From positions 558,001 to 622,000 of the forward strand of contig NZ_CADFEB010000003.1 in the NCBI RefSeq assembly GCF_902833085.1: a stretch of DNA of 64,000 nt, given 5' to 3'. The number at the start of each line of letters is the position of its first letter. The first letter of the stretch is position 1. Below, in pieces: positions 18,101 through 26,531 of this stretch. Position numbers and translations under genes: made by a program. This stretch comes from Burkholderia ubonensis. Lineage in GTDB: Bacteria > Pseudomonadota > Gammaproteobacteria > Burkholderiales > Burkholderiaceae. Under the pieces are notes generated by a model. That model made no database searches. It was not told the origin of the DNA and was given only the letters and a program-made list of their open reading frames with translations.

Positions 18101-19792
18101 TTCCAGGTAAAGCTGCGCGGCTTCCGGATCGAGCCGGGCGAAATCGAGGCGCGTCTGCTGGAGCATCCGCGCATTCGCGAGGCCGTCGTGCTGGCGCGCG
18201 AAGACGTCAAAGGCGACCAGCGACTGGTCGCCTACGTGGTGCCGCACGAGCCGGACGTCGAACACGACATGGCGTCCGCGGCGGATCAAGCCGCGGTCGG
18301 GTTCAGCCTGTTCTTCTTCGGCGCGGATACCTATGCCGCGAACGACAAATACCGGCTCTATCTCCAATCCGCCCGGTTTGCCGATGAACACGGCTTTGAG
18401 GCAATCTGGACACCGGAACGACATTTCCACCATGTCGGCAGTCTGTACCCCAATCCTTCGGTATTGAATGCCGCACTGGCCACCATCACGCGGAACGTCA
18501 AGCTGCGCGCCGGCAGCGTCGTGCTTCCGATGCACAACCCGATCCGGGTCGCGGAGGAATGGGCGGTGGTCGACAACCTGTCCGGAGGCCGCGTCGGCAT
18601 GGCGCTCGCCACCGGCTGGCATTCCCGCGATTTCGTGCTTGCTCCGGACAACTACGCAAGCCGCAAGCAGGTGCTGCAAGACGGCATCGCAACGCTCAAG
18701 ACCCTTTGGGCGGGCAACGCCGCGACATTCCGGGACGGCCTCGGCGCTGCGTCCGACGTGCGGATTTTTCCGCAACCGCTGCAACACGAGCTGCCGCTAT
18801 GGATTACCGCCGCGGGCAACGCCGATACCTTCGTCCACGCCGGGAAAATCGGTGCGCATGTTCTGACCCATCTGCTTGGACAAACGGTCGAGCAGGCCGC
18901 GGAGAACATCGCGCTGTACCGCAAGACGCGGCTGGAACATGGTCACGATCCGGCGACCGGCAAGGTGACGATGATGATCCACACCTTCGTCAGCGACGAC
19001 GAGGACGCGGCGTTCGTGAAATCCAGGCAGCCGTTCATGAACTACCTGCGCGCACATCTGGGTTTGCTGGCGCCGATGCTGAAAAGCCTGAACATTTCGA
19101 CGGACAGCCTCTCCGAGCAGGATCTCGACAACATCGTCGCGCATGCGTTCGATCGCTACTCCCGTACCGCGTCGCTGATCGGCACGCCGCGGACCTGCCT
19201 GCCGCTCGTCAACCAGCTCAGGGATTCGGGCGTCGACGAGATCGCTTGCCTGATCGACTGGATGAATCCCGACGACGCGTTGCCCGCGCTCGATTCCCTG
19301 CGCGCGCTGCGCGATTCGATCGCGCTTGCGCCACCGGATGCCCGGACGCTCAGACGATATTGCCGGGCCGAGCTGCCGGAATATATGGTTCCGTCGGCCT
19401 ATGTGCAGCTCGACGCCATGCCGCTGACACCCAACGGCAAGCTGGACCGCAAGGCGTTACCGCCACCGGACATGCAGTCCTTCACGGTGAAGGGATACGA
19501 GGCACCGCAAGGCGAACTCGAAAACGCCATCGCGCGAATCTGGGCGGAACTGGTCGGCGTGGAGCGCGTCGGGCGCCACGATCACTTCTTCGAACTGGGC
19601 GGGAATTCGTTGCTGGCGGTGCAGTGCATGTCCCGCTTGCGGCAGATCACGAAGATGGAACTCGCGTTGAGTACGTTGTTCGCGCAACCGGTTCTGAGCG
19701 AGCTGGCCCGAAAGCTGAGCGAACGCGACGTGCAGCCGGCGCTCGTGGACGAATCGCAGGCCTGCCCCGCGATGAGAACGCGCACGCCCTGA
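12155..19792 (+). CDS. Two-module NRPS, C-A-PCP-C-A(monooxygenase)-PCP
   Basis: This protein has 2545 residues. C1 (about 27-460) reads H161-R-I-V-A-D-H where HHxxxDG is expected, so the catalytic His is Arg. A1 (about 485-985) has YTSGSTG at 640 and a code read by eye as D-A-F-T-I-A-A-V-W, closest to phenylalanine-type codes. PCP1 has GGNSLL with S1034. C2 begins near YPLAPLQEG (1123) and has HHLMCDD at 1255-1261. A2 has YTSGSTG at 1734 and code D-I-L-Q-L-G-V-I-W, nearly the textbook glycine code DILQLGLIWK. Just after the A8 region (RGFRIEPGEIE, about 1988) the A domain is interrupted at 2048-2385 by a luciferase-like FMN monooxygenase (FSLFFFGADTYAANDKY, PERHFHHVGSLYPNPSV, LATGWHSRDFVLAPDNY), and A10 NGKLDRKAL follows at 2427. 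PCP2 carries S2485. There is no thioesterase, epimerase or MbtH protein. Confidence 0.92.
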   Translation: MSLSNELFEHTSASANRSVSHVIHSEKQYRLSSAQQRLWLLDQLNGNEGTFSFQVGLHLHGPLDRTALRRALDGIVARNEILRTTFASADGEPLPRVAPESGSGFHLTDHDVQAHAEPLKERDRLIAMDARMPMNLEQGPLIRGTLIRESEQEHTLLMTAHRIVADHVSMEILLRELDSLYRAEDPLPPVTIQYRDYVRTQQQSGLAQEAWESRDVEVSSTRSTMLTIPVDRERPLQRDFASEVIEGHLAVELTQCLKALARRNETSLFVTLLTGWAVLLARLSGQGEVLVGTSTDTRGTGQASGMIGCFSDTLALRLDCADAPSTAEMLVRVQSKLAQARQYRGIPLERALEVAASTHGTSRGPVFQAMFSEYGQQTRQFRLPGLTVTPAKVASRGAALADLALSFRDAGETVVFRVEYATELLDRSTVERHIENWRTLLAAMTDDEHRPVDRLSLLSEQERRQLLVEWNDTAAPYAHTQCIHELFQAWASRTPDAIAAVQGDVRLSYAELNEHANRLAHYLRKLGVVPDQRVAICVERGPSMLVGIWAVLKAGAAYVPLDPAYPANRLAHMLRDSAPVAVLTQGELDDLWDGDLGEALAGAPRLDLTAKNPPWAHLPTTNPDRESIGLMPAHLAYVIYTSGSTGLPKGVMVEHGGVVSMAVAQARGFTVSPASRVLQFASFSFDACIFEIVMALCHGATLYYPAPGAILVGDTLIHTIDEYGITHATLTPAVLAGLSERARLASVDTLIVAGDALPQAMVQRWGRGRRLINAYGPTEATVWASQYDCRHDDPRKPPIGRPIANAKLYVLDEHRQPVPIGVAGELYVGGVGVARGYLNRAELTAERFLHAPFSGRDDAKMYRTGDLARWLPDGNIEYLGRCDFQVKVRGFRIELGEIESRLAMYPGVREVAVLVREDTPGDQRLVAYFARPADAGVPEGPDSVNASLRDYLAEHLPEHMVPAAYVRLETLPLTPNGKLDRKALPAPDTDAYVTAEYEAPQGRAETIIAEIWADLLKVKRVGRCDQFFQMGGNSLLAVTLMERMRARGLRADVRAVFTNPTLALLAAGASQGELRAESPGNLIPAGCTAITPAMLPLLDLEQAEIDRIVESVPGGAANVQDIYPLAPLQEGILFHHLMATDADPYLLSRMTSFDRRERLDSYLRALQSVMDRHDVLRTAIVWDGLSAPVQVVWRRAPLPVDEIVLDPDQEDGVQQLQRLVAPRHTRFDVHKAPLMRAAIAHDVKEGRWLMLMLFHHLMCDDATLDVMRSEIQAHLLGQDGQLPEPLPFRNFVGEARRAGNGSQSHKEFFQRMLGDVDEPTAPFGLLQVQGDGTDIDEARLTLAPEWAERLRTRARKLGVSPASVCHLACAQVLARVSGRDDVVFGTTLFGRMDGQAGIDRVMGLFMNTLPIRIKLGDEDVVSGVRRTQSLLAELLSHEHASLALAQSCSAVPAPAPLFTALFNYRHGLSREQVRTDEERRAWEGIQALHGEERTNYPLTLSVDDLGDAFKLKAQTQAPLEAMRVCHFMRTAMERLVEALEHAPATATKRIDVLPEAEQGQVLHEWNDTRTDYPADRCIHELIEAQARRTPDAVAAMQADHSLTYAQLNARANQLAHHLRALGVGPNDRVAVCIERGLPMLTGLLAVLKTGAAYVPLDPAYPADRLTYMLRDCAPAAVLTQAGVEPVWTRTSSAGATLPILDLTETPCRWSSESTDNLSSTVTGVTPRDLAYVIYTSGSTGTPKGVMVEHRGVVNLLTSMRSIVDIGSADRILSLTTFAFDIAALEFYLPLICGARVILLDRASAHDPAAVSDALLRFGATMLQATPATWRLLVESGWHATPGFKALCGGEALSGELGERLRERVDSVWNVYGPTETTIWSTATRLDNRAGFRPINESIGRPISNTRIYLLDDQGRPAPVGVAAELHIGGDGVARGYLNRPELSAERFLRDPFSDQDGARMYRTGDLARWLPGGDIEYLGRNDFQVKLRGFRIEPGEIEARLLEHPRIREAVVLAREDVKGDQRLVAYVVPHEPDVEHDMASAADQAAVGFSLFFFGADTYAANDKYRLYLQSARFADEHGFEAIWTPERHFHHVGSLYPNPSVLNAALATITRNVKLRAGSVVLPMHNPIRVAEEWAVVDNLSGGRVGMALATGWHSRDFVLAPDNYASRKQVLQDGIATLKTLWAGNAATFRDGLGAASDVRIFPQPLQHELPLWITAAGNADTFVHAGKIGAHVLTHLLGQTVEQAAENIALYRKTRLEHGHDPATGKVTMMIHTFVSDDEDAAFVKSRQPFMNYLRAHLGLLAPMLKSLNISTDSLSEQDLDNIVAHAFDRYSRTASLIGTPRTCLPLVNQLRDSGVDEIACLIDWMNPDDALPALDSLRALRDSIALAPPDARTLRRYCRAELPEYMVPSAYVQLDAMPLTPNGKLDRKALPPPDMQSFTVKGYEAPQGELENAIARIWAELVGVERVGRHDHFFELGGNSLLAVQCMSRLRQITKMELALSTLFAQPVLSELARKLSERDVQPALVDESQACPAMRTRTP

Positions 19793-19858
19793 CGATGCAA
19801 TTCCCGGACGGCACCGGTCGGTGCCGTCGGTTACCGGCGAAATCATGGAGTATTGCTC

Positions 19859-21037
19859 ATGTCCTCCAAGCGCAAATACCTGGGTGCCGCGATCGCGGTA
19901 GCGCTTGTCGCGCTCGTTGCGGGCAGGCTCACCCCTTTGCCCGGCCGCGCCGATTCCGCGGTCGGGTTCGCGCATGCCGCGCCGCAGCCGCAAGGGGTGC
20001 AGGTCGACGCGGCGACGATCGTGTCGAAAACGATCATGGACCGGCAAAGCTATTCGGGTCGCCTGGAAGCGGTGGACAAGGTCGATATTCGTCCGTTGGT
20101 GTCGGGCACGATTCTCGCGGTGCACTTCAAGGACGACGCATTCGTGAACAAGGGCGACCTGCTGTTCACGATCGATCCGCGCCCCTACGCGGCCGAAGTC
20201 GATCGCGCAAAGGCACAGCTGGCCGCCGCGCAAGCGAGCTGCGCGTATGCCGCGGCCGAGCTGTCGCGCGCGCAGCGCCTGCTTGCCGACAACGCGATCG
20301 CGAAACGCCATTTCGACGAAAAGGAACATGCGGCCCTGGAAGCATCGGCCAATCTGCAAGCGGCTCGCGCGGCGCTGGAAGCGGCCAGGCTGAATCTCGA
20401 CCATACGCGCATCCTCGCCCCCGTGACCGGCCGGATGTCACGCGCCCAGATCACGACGGGCAATATCGTCGCGTCCGGATCAGGGGCGCCGGTGCTGGCG
20501 ACCTTGATGTCGGTCTCGCCCATCTTTGCATCGTTCGACATGGATGAACGGACCTATCTCCGCTTTCTGGAACATGACGGCAAGGATCATGTGACCGCCT
20601 GGCTCGCACTGAGCGACGAGGATGCCTATTCGCGCCGCGGCGCGATCACGTCGGTCGACAACCATCTCGATACCGGCTCCGGCACGATCCGGGTGAGCGC
20701 GCGCTTCGACAATCCGGACGGCAGCCTCATACCCGGACTGTTCGCGAAGGTCCGGATCGAGGGCGGCGCGCCCCACCCGGCCGTCATGATCGACGACCGC
20801 GCAGTGGTCACGGATCAGGACAAGAAATTCGTGTTCGTGCTCGATGCTCAGAATCACGCTCAGTATCGCGAGATCGCGCCGGGCGATCTGCATGACGGCT
20901 TGCGCGTCGTCACGCACGGCCTGCAACCCAACGACCGGATCGTCGTGAACGGCTTGCAGCGCTTGCATCCGGGCGATCTGGTGAAACCGAACATGGTGCA
21001 AATGGCTGGCGCATCCGCCACGGGCCCGAATCCCTGA
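19859..21037 (+). CDS. RND efflux periplasmic adaptor (MexE/AcrA-like)
   Basis: This protein has 392 residues, from an ATG preceded by GGAG at a good distance. An N-terminal membrane segment (YLGAAIAVALVALVAGRL) is followed by the lipoyl-type half motifs (VDIRPLVSGTILAVHFKDDA and LNLDHTRILAPVTGRMSRA), an alpha-helical hairpin rich in Ala between them, and a beta-barrel domain. It is the membrane-fusion protein linking the inner-membrane pump to the outer-membrane channel. It starts 66 bp after the NRPS stop and is followed by both partner genes, so it belongs to the cluster's export system. The closest type by eye is MexE/CeoA. Confidence 0.9.
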   Translation: MSSKRKYLGAAIAVALVALVAGRLTPLPGRADSAVGFAHAAPQPQGVQVDAATIVSKTIMDRQSYSGRLEAVDKVDIRPLVSGTILAVHFKDDAFVNKGDLLFTIDPRPYAAEVDRAKAQLAAAQASCAYAAAELSRAQRLLADNAIAKRHFDEKEHAALEASANLQAARAALEAARLNLDHTRILAPVTGRMSRAQITTGNIVASGSGAPVLATLMSVSPIFASFDMDERTYLRFLEHDGKDHVTAWLALSDEDAYSRRGAITSVDNHLDTGSGTIRVSARFDNPDGSLIPGLFAKVRIEGGAPHPAVMIDDRAVVTDQDKKFVFVLDAQNHAQYREIAPGDLHDGLRVVTHGLQPNDRIVVNGLQRLHPGDLVKPNMVQMAGASATGPNP

Positions 21038-21093
21038 TGCGGCGAATCGGCATTCCAACGAGTTGACCAGATCGCGAGACCCGCGGAACCGGA

Positions 21094-24000
21094 ATGAACC
21101 TCTCCAGACTATTCATCGATCGACCGATCCTCGCCGGCGTGCTGTCGGCCCTGATCCTGCTGGCGGGCGTGATTGCGCTCTTCCAGTTGCCCATCTCCGA
21201 ATACCCGGAAGTGATCCCGCCGTCGATCATCGTGCGCGCGCAATACCCGGGCGCGAATCCGAAAGTGATTTCCGAGAGCGTCGCGTCGCCGCTCGAGGAG
21301 CAGATCAACGGGGTTGAGAACATGCTGTACATGCAGTCCCAGGCCAACAGCGACGGCAACCTCACGCTGACGGTCACCTTCAGGCTGGGCACCGACCCGG
21401 ACAAGGCGCAGCAGCTGGTTCAGAACCGCGTGCTGCAGGCGATGCCGCGCCTGCCCGACGATGTGCAGCGGCTCGGCGTGACCACCGTGAAGTCGTCGCC
21501 GACCAACATTCTGTTCATCCACCTGGTGTCCCCGAACAATCGCTACGACATGACGTATCTGCGCAATTACGCGCTGCTCAACGTCAAGAACCGGCTCGAA
21601 CGGATTCCCGGAGTCGGCGATGTCCCGTTGTACGGGTCCGGCGACTACGCGATGCGAATCTGGCTCGATCCACGGAAGATCGCCCAGTTCGGCCTGACCG
21701 CGAGCGACGTGGTCACTGCGATCCGCGAACAAAACGTCCAGGTGGCCGCCGGCGTGATCGGCGCATCGCCCGCGCCGGCCGACGTGCCGATGCAGCTCAA
21801 CGTGAATGCCCACGGGCGCTTGCGGACCGAAGCCGAGTTTGGCGACATCGTGCTCAAGACGGCCCCCGATGGCGCGGTGACGCATCTGCGCGACGCGGCG
21901 CGCATCGAGCTGGCCGCCTCCGAATACGGGCTGCGCGCGCTGCTCGACAATCAACCCGCGGTCGGAATCGGCGTCAACCAGGCACCGGGCGGCAATGCAC
22001 TCGAAATCGCCGTTCAGGCCCGCAAGATCATGGCGGAGCTGAAGGCCGATATGCCGCCGGGCGTGGATTACCGCATCGTCTACGACACCACCCGGTTCGT
22101 CCGCTCCAGCATCAGCGCCGTGGTGCATACCCTGCTCGAAGCGACCCTGCTGGTGGTGATCGTCGTGATCCTGTTCCTGCAGACCTGGCGCGCATCGATC
22201 ATCCCGCTGCTGGCGGTGCCGATCTCCATCATCGGCACGTTCTCGCTGCTCCTCGTGTTCGGCTTCTCGATCAATGCATTGTCGCTGTTCGGCATGGTGC
22301 TCGCCATCGGCATCGTGGTCGACGACGCGATCGTGGTGGTCGAGAACGTCGAGCGCAACATCGCCGCGGGCCTGTCGCCGCGCGAAGCCACCCACCGCGC
22401 GATGCGCGAAGTCGGCGGGCCCATCGTCGCCATCGCGGTGTCGCTGGTCGCGGTATTCGTGCCGCTGGCTTTCATGCCCGGCCTGAGCGGACAGTTCTAC
22501 AAGCAGTTCGCGATGACCATTGCGATTTCCACCGTGATCTCGGCGCTCAATTCGCTCACGTTGTCGCCGGCCTTGTGCACGCTGCTGCTCCGAGCGCACG
22601 ATGCGCCTCCGGACAAGCCCACGCGCGTGATGAACCGGATCTTCGGCCGGTTCTTTGCCGCCTACGACCGGGCATTTCATCGCGGTTCGGAATCGTATGG
22701 CACGGGCGTGACCTGGGTCATCGGCCACAAGGCGTTGATGATGGGCGTGTACGCGGCGCTGCTCGGCGGCACCGCATTGCTGGGAAAGGCGGTACCCACC
22801 GGCTTCATTCCGACGCAGGACAAGGAATTTCTCATCAGTTTCGCGCAGTTGCCCAATGGCGCGTCGTTGAATCGCACGGAAGCGGTGATGCGCGAGATGT
22901 CCGCGATTGCGCTGAAGCAGCCGGGAGTCGAGAGCGCAGTGGAATTTCCGGGGCTGTCGGTCAATGGTTTCACCAATTCGTCCAGCGCGGGGGTGTTGTT
23001 CATCACCTTGAAGCCGTTCCGCGATCGCGAACGTGCCGACCTGTCGGCCAACGCGATCGCCGCCGCATTGAACCGGAAGTATGAAGGCATCAAGGAGTCT
23101 TTCATCGCCGTGTTCCCGCCGCCGCCCGTGCTGGGGCTGGGCACGCTCGGAGGCTTCAAGATGCAGCTGGAAGACCGTGGCGCGCTGGGCTATGAACAGC
23201 TGAACGCCGCCACCGAGGCGTTCCTCGAGCGTGCGGCCCAGGCCCCGGAACTGGGTCCGGCCTTCTCCAGCTATCAGATCAACGTACCGCAACTGAACGT
23301 CGATCTGGACCGCGTGAAGGCAAAACAGCTGGGGGTGTCGGTGACGGACGTGTTCGACACCATGCAGATCTATCTCGGTTCACTGTACGTGAACGACTTC
23401 AACCGCTTCGGTCGCGTGTACCAGGTGCGGGTACAGGCCGACGCACCGTTCCGGCAGCGCGCGAGCGACATCATGGCGTTGAAGACCCGCAACATCGCCG
23501 GCGACATGGTGCCGCTCTCGTCGCTCGTCACCGTGACGCCGACGTATGGCCCCGAAATGGTCGTCCACTATAACGGCTACACGGCCGCCGACATCAACGG
23601 CAGCCCCGCCCCCGGCTACTCGTCCGGACAGGCGCAGGCGGCAGCCGAGCGGATCGCCGCCGAGGTATTGCCCCGCGGCATCAAGTTCGAGTGGACCGAT
23701 CTGACCTACCAGCAGATTCTGGCCGGAAATGCGGCGCTGTGGGTGTTCCCGATCAGCGTACTGCTGGTCTTTCTCGTGCTCGCCGCGCTGTACGAAAGCC
23801 TGACGCTGCCGTTGGCGGTGATCATGATCGTTCCGATGAGCATCCTGTCGGCGCTGCTGGGCGTATTTCTGACCGGGGGGGACAACAACATCTTCACGCA
23901 GATCGGCCTGATGGTGCTGGTAGGGCTCTCGGCGAAGAACGCGATCCTCATCGTCGAGTTCGCTCGCGAGCTGGAAATGCAGGGCCACTCGGTGACGCGC

Positions 24001-24279
24001 GCAGCGATCGAGGCGAGCCGCTTGCGCCTGCGCCCGATCCTGATGACCTCGATCGCGTTCATCCTGGGCGTGGTGCCGCTGGTGCTGTCGTCGGGCGCGG
24101 GTTCGGAAATGCGTCATGCGATGGGCATCGCGGTGTTTTTCGGCATGCTCGGGGTCACGTTGTTCGGACTGCTGCTCACGCCGGTGTTCTACGTGGTGCT
24201 GCGCATGCTCACGGGAGGCAGGATGCACGTGGCGCGGAGCGACCCGCCGGACTATGCGGTGCCGATGACGGATGCGTGA
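21094..24279 (+). CDS. RND multidrug efflux transporter (MexF/AcrB-like)
   Basis: This 1061-residue protein is full length for the HAE1 family. The N-terminus LSRLFIDRPILAGVLSALIL, the proton-relay helix with GIVVDDAIVVVENVERN, the conserved TGFIPTQDKEFLISFAQLP and the C-terminal LVGLSAKNAILIVEFARELE are all present. It is a proton-driven inner-membrane trimer that captures substrates from the periplasm or membrane. It is flanked by its adaptor and outer-membrane factor. Its location behind the NRPS suggests export of the product and self-protection, though pumps of this type often also take antibiotics. Confidence 0.92.
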   Translation: MNLSRLFIDRPILAGVLSALILLAGVIALFQLPISEYPEVIPPSIIVRAQYPGANPKVISESVASPLEEQINGVENMLYMQSQANSDGNLTLTVTFRLGTDPDKAQQLVQNRVLQAMPRLPDDVQRLGVTTVKSSPTNILFIHLVSPNNRYDMTYLRNYALLNVKNRLERIPGVGDVPLYGSGDYAMRIWLDPRKIAQFGLTASDVVTAIREQNVQVAAGVIGASPAPADVPMQLNVNAHGRLRTEAEFGDIVLKTAPDGAVTHLRDAARIELAASEYGLRALLDNQPAVGIGVNQAPGGNALEIAVQARKIMAELKADMPPGVDYRIVYDTTRFVRSSISAVVHTLLEATLLVVIVVILFLQTWRASIIPLLAVPISIIGTFSLLLVFGFSINALSLFGMVLAIGIVVDDAIVVVENVERNIAAGLSPREATHRAMREVGGPIVAIAVSLVAVFVPLAFMPGLSGQFYKQFAMTIAISTVISALNSLTLSPALCTLLLRAHDAPPDKPTRVMNRIFGRFFAAYDRAFHRGSESYGTGVTWVIGHKALMMGVYAALLGGTALLGKAVPTGFIPTQDKEFLISFAQLPNGASLNRTEAVMREMSAIALKQPGVESAVEFPGLSVNGFTNSSSAGVLFITLKPFRDRERADLSANAIAAALNRKYEGIKESFIAVFPPPPVLGLGTLGGFKMQLEDRGALGYEQLNAATEAFLERAAQAPELGPAFSSYQINVPQLNVDLDRVKAKQLGVSVTDVFDTMQIYLGSLYVNDFNRFGRVYQVRVQADAPFRQRASDIMALKTRNIAGDMVPLSSLVTVTPTYGPEMVVHYNGYTAADINGSPAPGYSSGQAQAAAERIAAEVLPRGIKFEWTDLTYQQILAGNAALWVFPISVLLVFLVLAALYESLTLPLAVIMIVPMSILSALLGVFLTGGDNNIFTQIGLMVLVGLSAKNAILIVEFARELEMQGHSVTRAAIEASRLRLRPILMTSIAFILGVVPLVLSSGAGSEMRHAMGIAVFFGMLGVTLFGLLLTPVFYVVLRMLTGGRMHVARSDPPDYAVPMTDA

Positions 24280-25837
24280 GGAAATCCAGGTGACCAGGAT
24301 CCATGCATGCGTGAACCTCCGGGGACTGGTGTCAGTCAGCTGCACGCTGCTGATGCTGGTGCTGCTCGCCGCCTGCTCGGTGCAGCCGCGCTATGCACGT
24401 CCCGACGCGCCGATACCGGCCGGTTTCAAGGAAGCGCGCGTGATCGACGCAAAGGACGCGGGCGCGTGGAAACCCGCCCAGCCCGCCGATGCCGCGCAGC
24501 GCGGCGAATGGTGGGCGGTGTTCGGTGATCCGGTACTCGACGATCTCGAACAGCAGGCCGCGGTCGCCAACCAGGATTTGAAAGCGGCGGCCGCACGCGT
24601 GCGGCAGGCGCGCGCGCTGGTGCAGGCGGCACGTTCCGCCTGGTTCCCGTCGCTCGACGCGGGCTTCGGTCCCACGCGCGAAACGGTATCGGCGGCATCG
24701 CAGTTCCTGCCGCCGAGCGCGGGCTCGCAGACCACGACGCTGTGGCGCGCGCAAGGCACGGTCTCGTACGAAGCGGACCTGTTCGGGCGGATCGGGGCGA
24801 ACGTCGACGCGGTACGCGCGGATGCCCAGCAAAGCGAAGCGCTGCTCCGTTCGGTTCAGCTGTCGCTGCAGGCGGATGTCGCGCAGAACTACTTTCAGCT
24901 GCGCGAATACGACACCAGCCAGGATCTGTATCGACGCACCGTGTCGCTACGCGAGAACGCGCTGAATCTGAACGAGCATCGCTTCAAGGAAGGCGACATC
25001 AGCGAACTCGATGTCGCGCAGGCGCGCAACGAACTCGCTTCGGCGCGCGCCGACATGGTCGGCAGCGCGCGCCAGCGCGCCGCATCGGAGCACGGCCTCG
25101 CCATCCTGCTCGGCAAGGCCCCCGCCGATTTCTCGTTCCCGCAAACGCCGCTCGCGCCGGTCGCCGTGCGCGTGCCGGCCGGCTTGCCATCCGCGCTGCT
25201 CGAGCGCCGTCCGGATATTGCGGCGGCGGAGCGGTCGATGGCCGCGGCGAATGCCCGGGTCGGTCTCGCGAAGTCCGCGTTTTTCCCAAAGCTCGACATC
25301 ACCGGGTCGTTCGGCTACGAGTCGGCGACCCTGGGCGATCTCTTCTTGTGGTCGAGCCGGGTGTTCGTGCTCGGGCCGCTGGCGGGCACCGCGCTGACGC
25401 TGCCGATCTTCGACGGCGGCCGCCGGCAGGCGGGCCTCGACCAGGCGCGCGCGAAGTACGACGAGGATGTCGCGCTGTACCGCCAGCAGGTGCTCATCGC
25501 ATTCCGTGAAGTCGAGGACGAGCTCGCCAACCTGCGTCTGCTCGACGAGCAGATCCGTGCGCAGAGCGACGCGGTCGACGCATCGGAGCGCGCTGCCCGG
25601 CTGTCGCGGCTCCAGTATCAGGAGGGACAGGTGAGCTATCTCGACGTAATTGACAGCGAGCGCTCGGCGCTGGCGTCGCAATTGCAGGCAAGTCACCTGG
25701 CGGGCGCGCAGGCGGTGTCGACGGTGAACCTGATCCGTGCCCTCGGCGGAGGCTGGGACAACCCGCCCGCCGACGCCCGACAACCCGCCTCGCCCACCGG
25801 GCCGGGTTCCGTTATTTCCATGGAGCGCGCGCAATGA
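24272..25837 (+). CDS. RND outer-membrane factor lipoprotein (OprM/NodT type)
   Basis: This protein has up to 521 residues and overlaps the pump gene by 8 bp. The signal peptide ends in the lipobox LLAAC, followed by SVQPRYARPDAPIPAGFK. Two repeats of the outer-membrane efflux domain follow (QDLKAAAARVRQARALVQAA, RPDIAAAERSMAAANARVGL, LDQARAKYDEDVALYRQQV). A GTG at 24290, preceded by GAGGAAA, is an alternative start that leaves a shorter and more usual signal sequence. It forms the trimeric channel that completes the tripartite pump. Confidence 0.9.
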   Translation: MREEIQVTRIHACVNLRGLVSVSCTLLMLVLLAACSVQPRYARPDAPIPAGFKEARVIDAKDAGAWKPAQPADAAQRGEWWAVFGDPVLDDLEQQAAVANQDLKAAAARVRQARALVQAARSAWFPSLDAGFGPTRETVSAASQFLPPSAGSQTTTLWRAQGTVSYEADLFGRIGANVDAVRADAQQSEALLRSVQLSLQADVAQNYFQLREYDTSQDLYRRTVSLRENALNLNEHRFKEGDISELDVAQARNELASARADMVGSARQRAASEHGLAILLGKAPADFSFPQTPLAPVAVRVPAGLPSALLERRPDIAAAERSMAAANARVGLAKSAFFPKLDITGSFGYESATLGDLFLWSSRVFVLGPLAGTALTLPIFDGGRRQAGLDQARAKYDEDVALYRQQVLIAFREVEDELANLRLLDEQIRAQSDAVDASERAARLSRLQYQEGQVSYLDVIDSERSALASQLQASHLAGAQAVSTVNLIRALGGGWDNPPADARQPASPTGPGSVISMERAQ

Positions 25838-26451
25838 CATGCGACCAGACCAACCATCGTTTGAGAGTGACGCACGATTCCGGGCACCCGCCAGGAATCC
25901 TGAGCGGCACCGACAAGAGCCCGCACGAGTCCCGCATCGATCGGACCGACGCCGCGCTCATGGAAAATCCGGAAATCGTCGCCGACGAATTCAGGAAAGC
26001 CATGCGCCGCCTGACTGCGGCCGTGTCGATCATCGCGACGAGGGAAGGCGCGACGCGCTATGGCATCGTGGCGACGGCCGTCAGTTCATTGTGCATGGCC
26101 CCTCCGGCAATTCTGGTGTGCATCAATCGCGCCAGCAGCATCTTCGATCCGCTGGTGCGCAGGAAATATTTCTCCGTGAGCCTGCTGCAGGAGCGGCAAG
26201 CTGCGCTCGTTCCGGTATTCGGCGGGCAGTCGAAGCACTGCGACCGCTTCGAACACGGCGCCTGGGCGGACATCCATGATTTGCCGTTCCTGATCGACGC
26301 GCAGGCAGCGCTCTTCTGCCGTCTCGATGGCAGGCTGCACTACGGCAGCCACGAGATCGTGATCGGGCGCGTCGAAGCCGTGGAGGTTGCCGAATCCATC
26401 TCCCCTTTGCTCTGGCAGGATGGTGCGCCGGCTGCGTCGAGAGTACTGTGA
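25834..26451 (+). CDS. Flavin reductase family protein
   Basis: This 205-residue protein overlaps the previous gene by ATGA. From about residue 48 it reads ADEFRKAMRRLTAAVSIIAT, YGIVATAVSSLCMAPPAILV and KYFSVSLLQERQ, with the later GSHEIVIGRVEAVEV. This matches the flavin-reductase-like domain (RutF/HpaC type), which reduces FMN with NAD(P)H for a partner monooxygenase. The first about 47 residues are poorly conserved in appearance, so translation may begin at the internal ATG in ALMENPEIVADEF. The obvious partner is the FMN-dependent monooxygenase domain inside the NRPS. Confidence 0.88.
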   Translation: MTCDQTNHRLRVTHDSGHPPGILSGTDKSPHESRIDRTDAALMENPEIVADEFRKAMRRLTAAVSIIATREGATRYGIVATAVSSLCMAPPAILVCINRASSIFDPLVRRKYFSVSLLQERQAALVPVFGGQSKHCDRFEHGAWADIHDLPFLIDAQAALFCRLDGRLHYGSHEIVIGRVEAVEVAESISPLLWQDGAPAASRVL

Positions 26452-26531
26452 ACATGCGCATCACGTACGAGAACAGGTCGAACCTTATTGCGTTGTCCTA
26501 TTTCTTTACTCACTGAAGAGGATCATTACCG

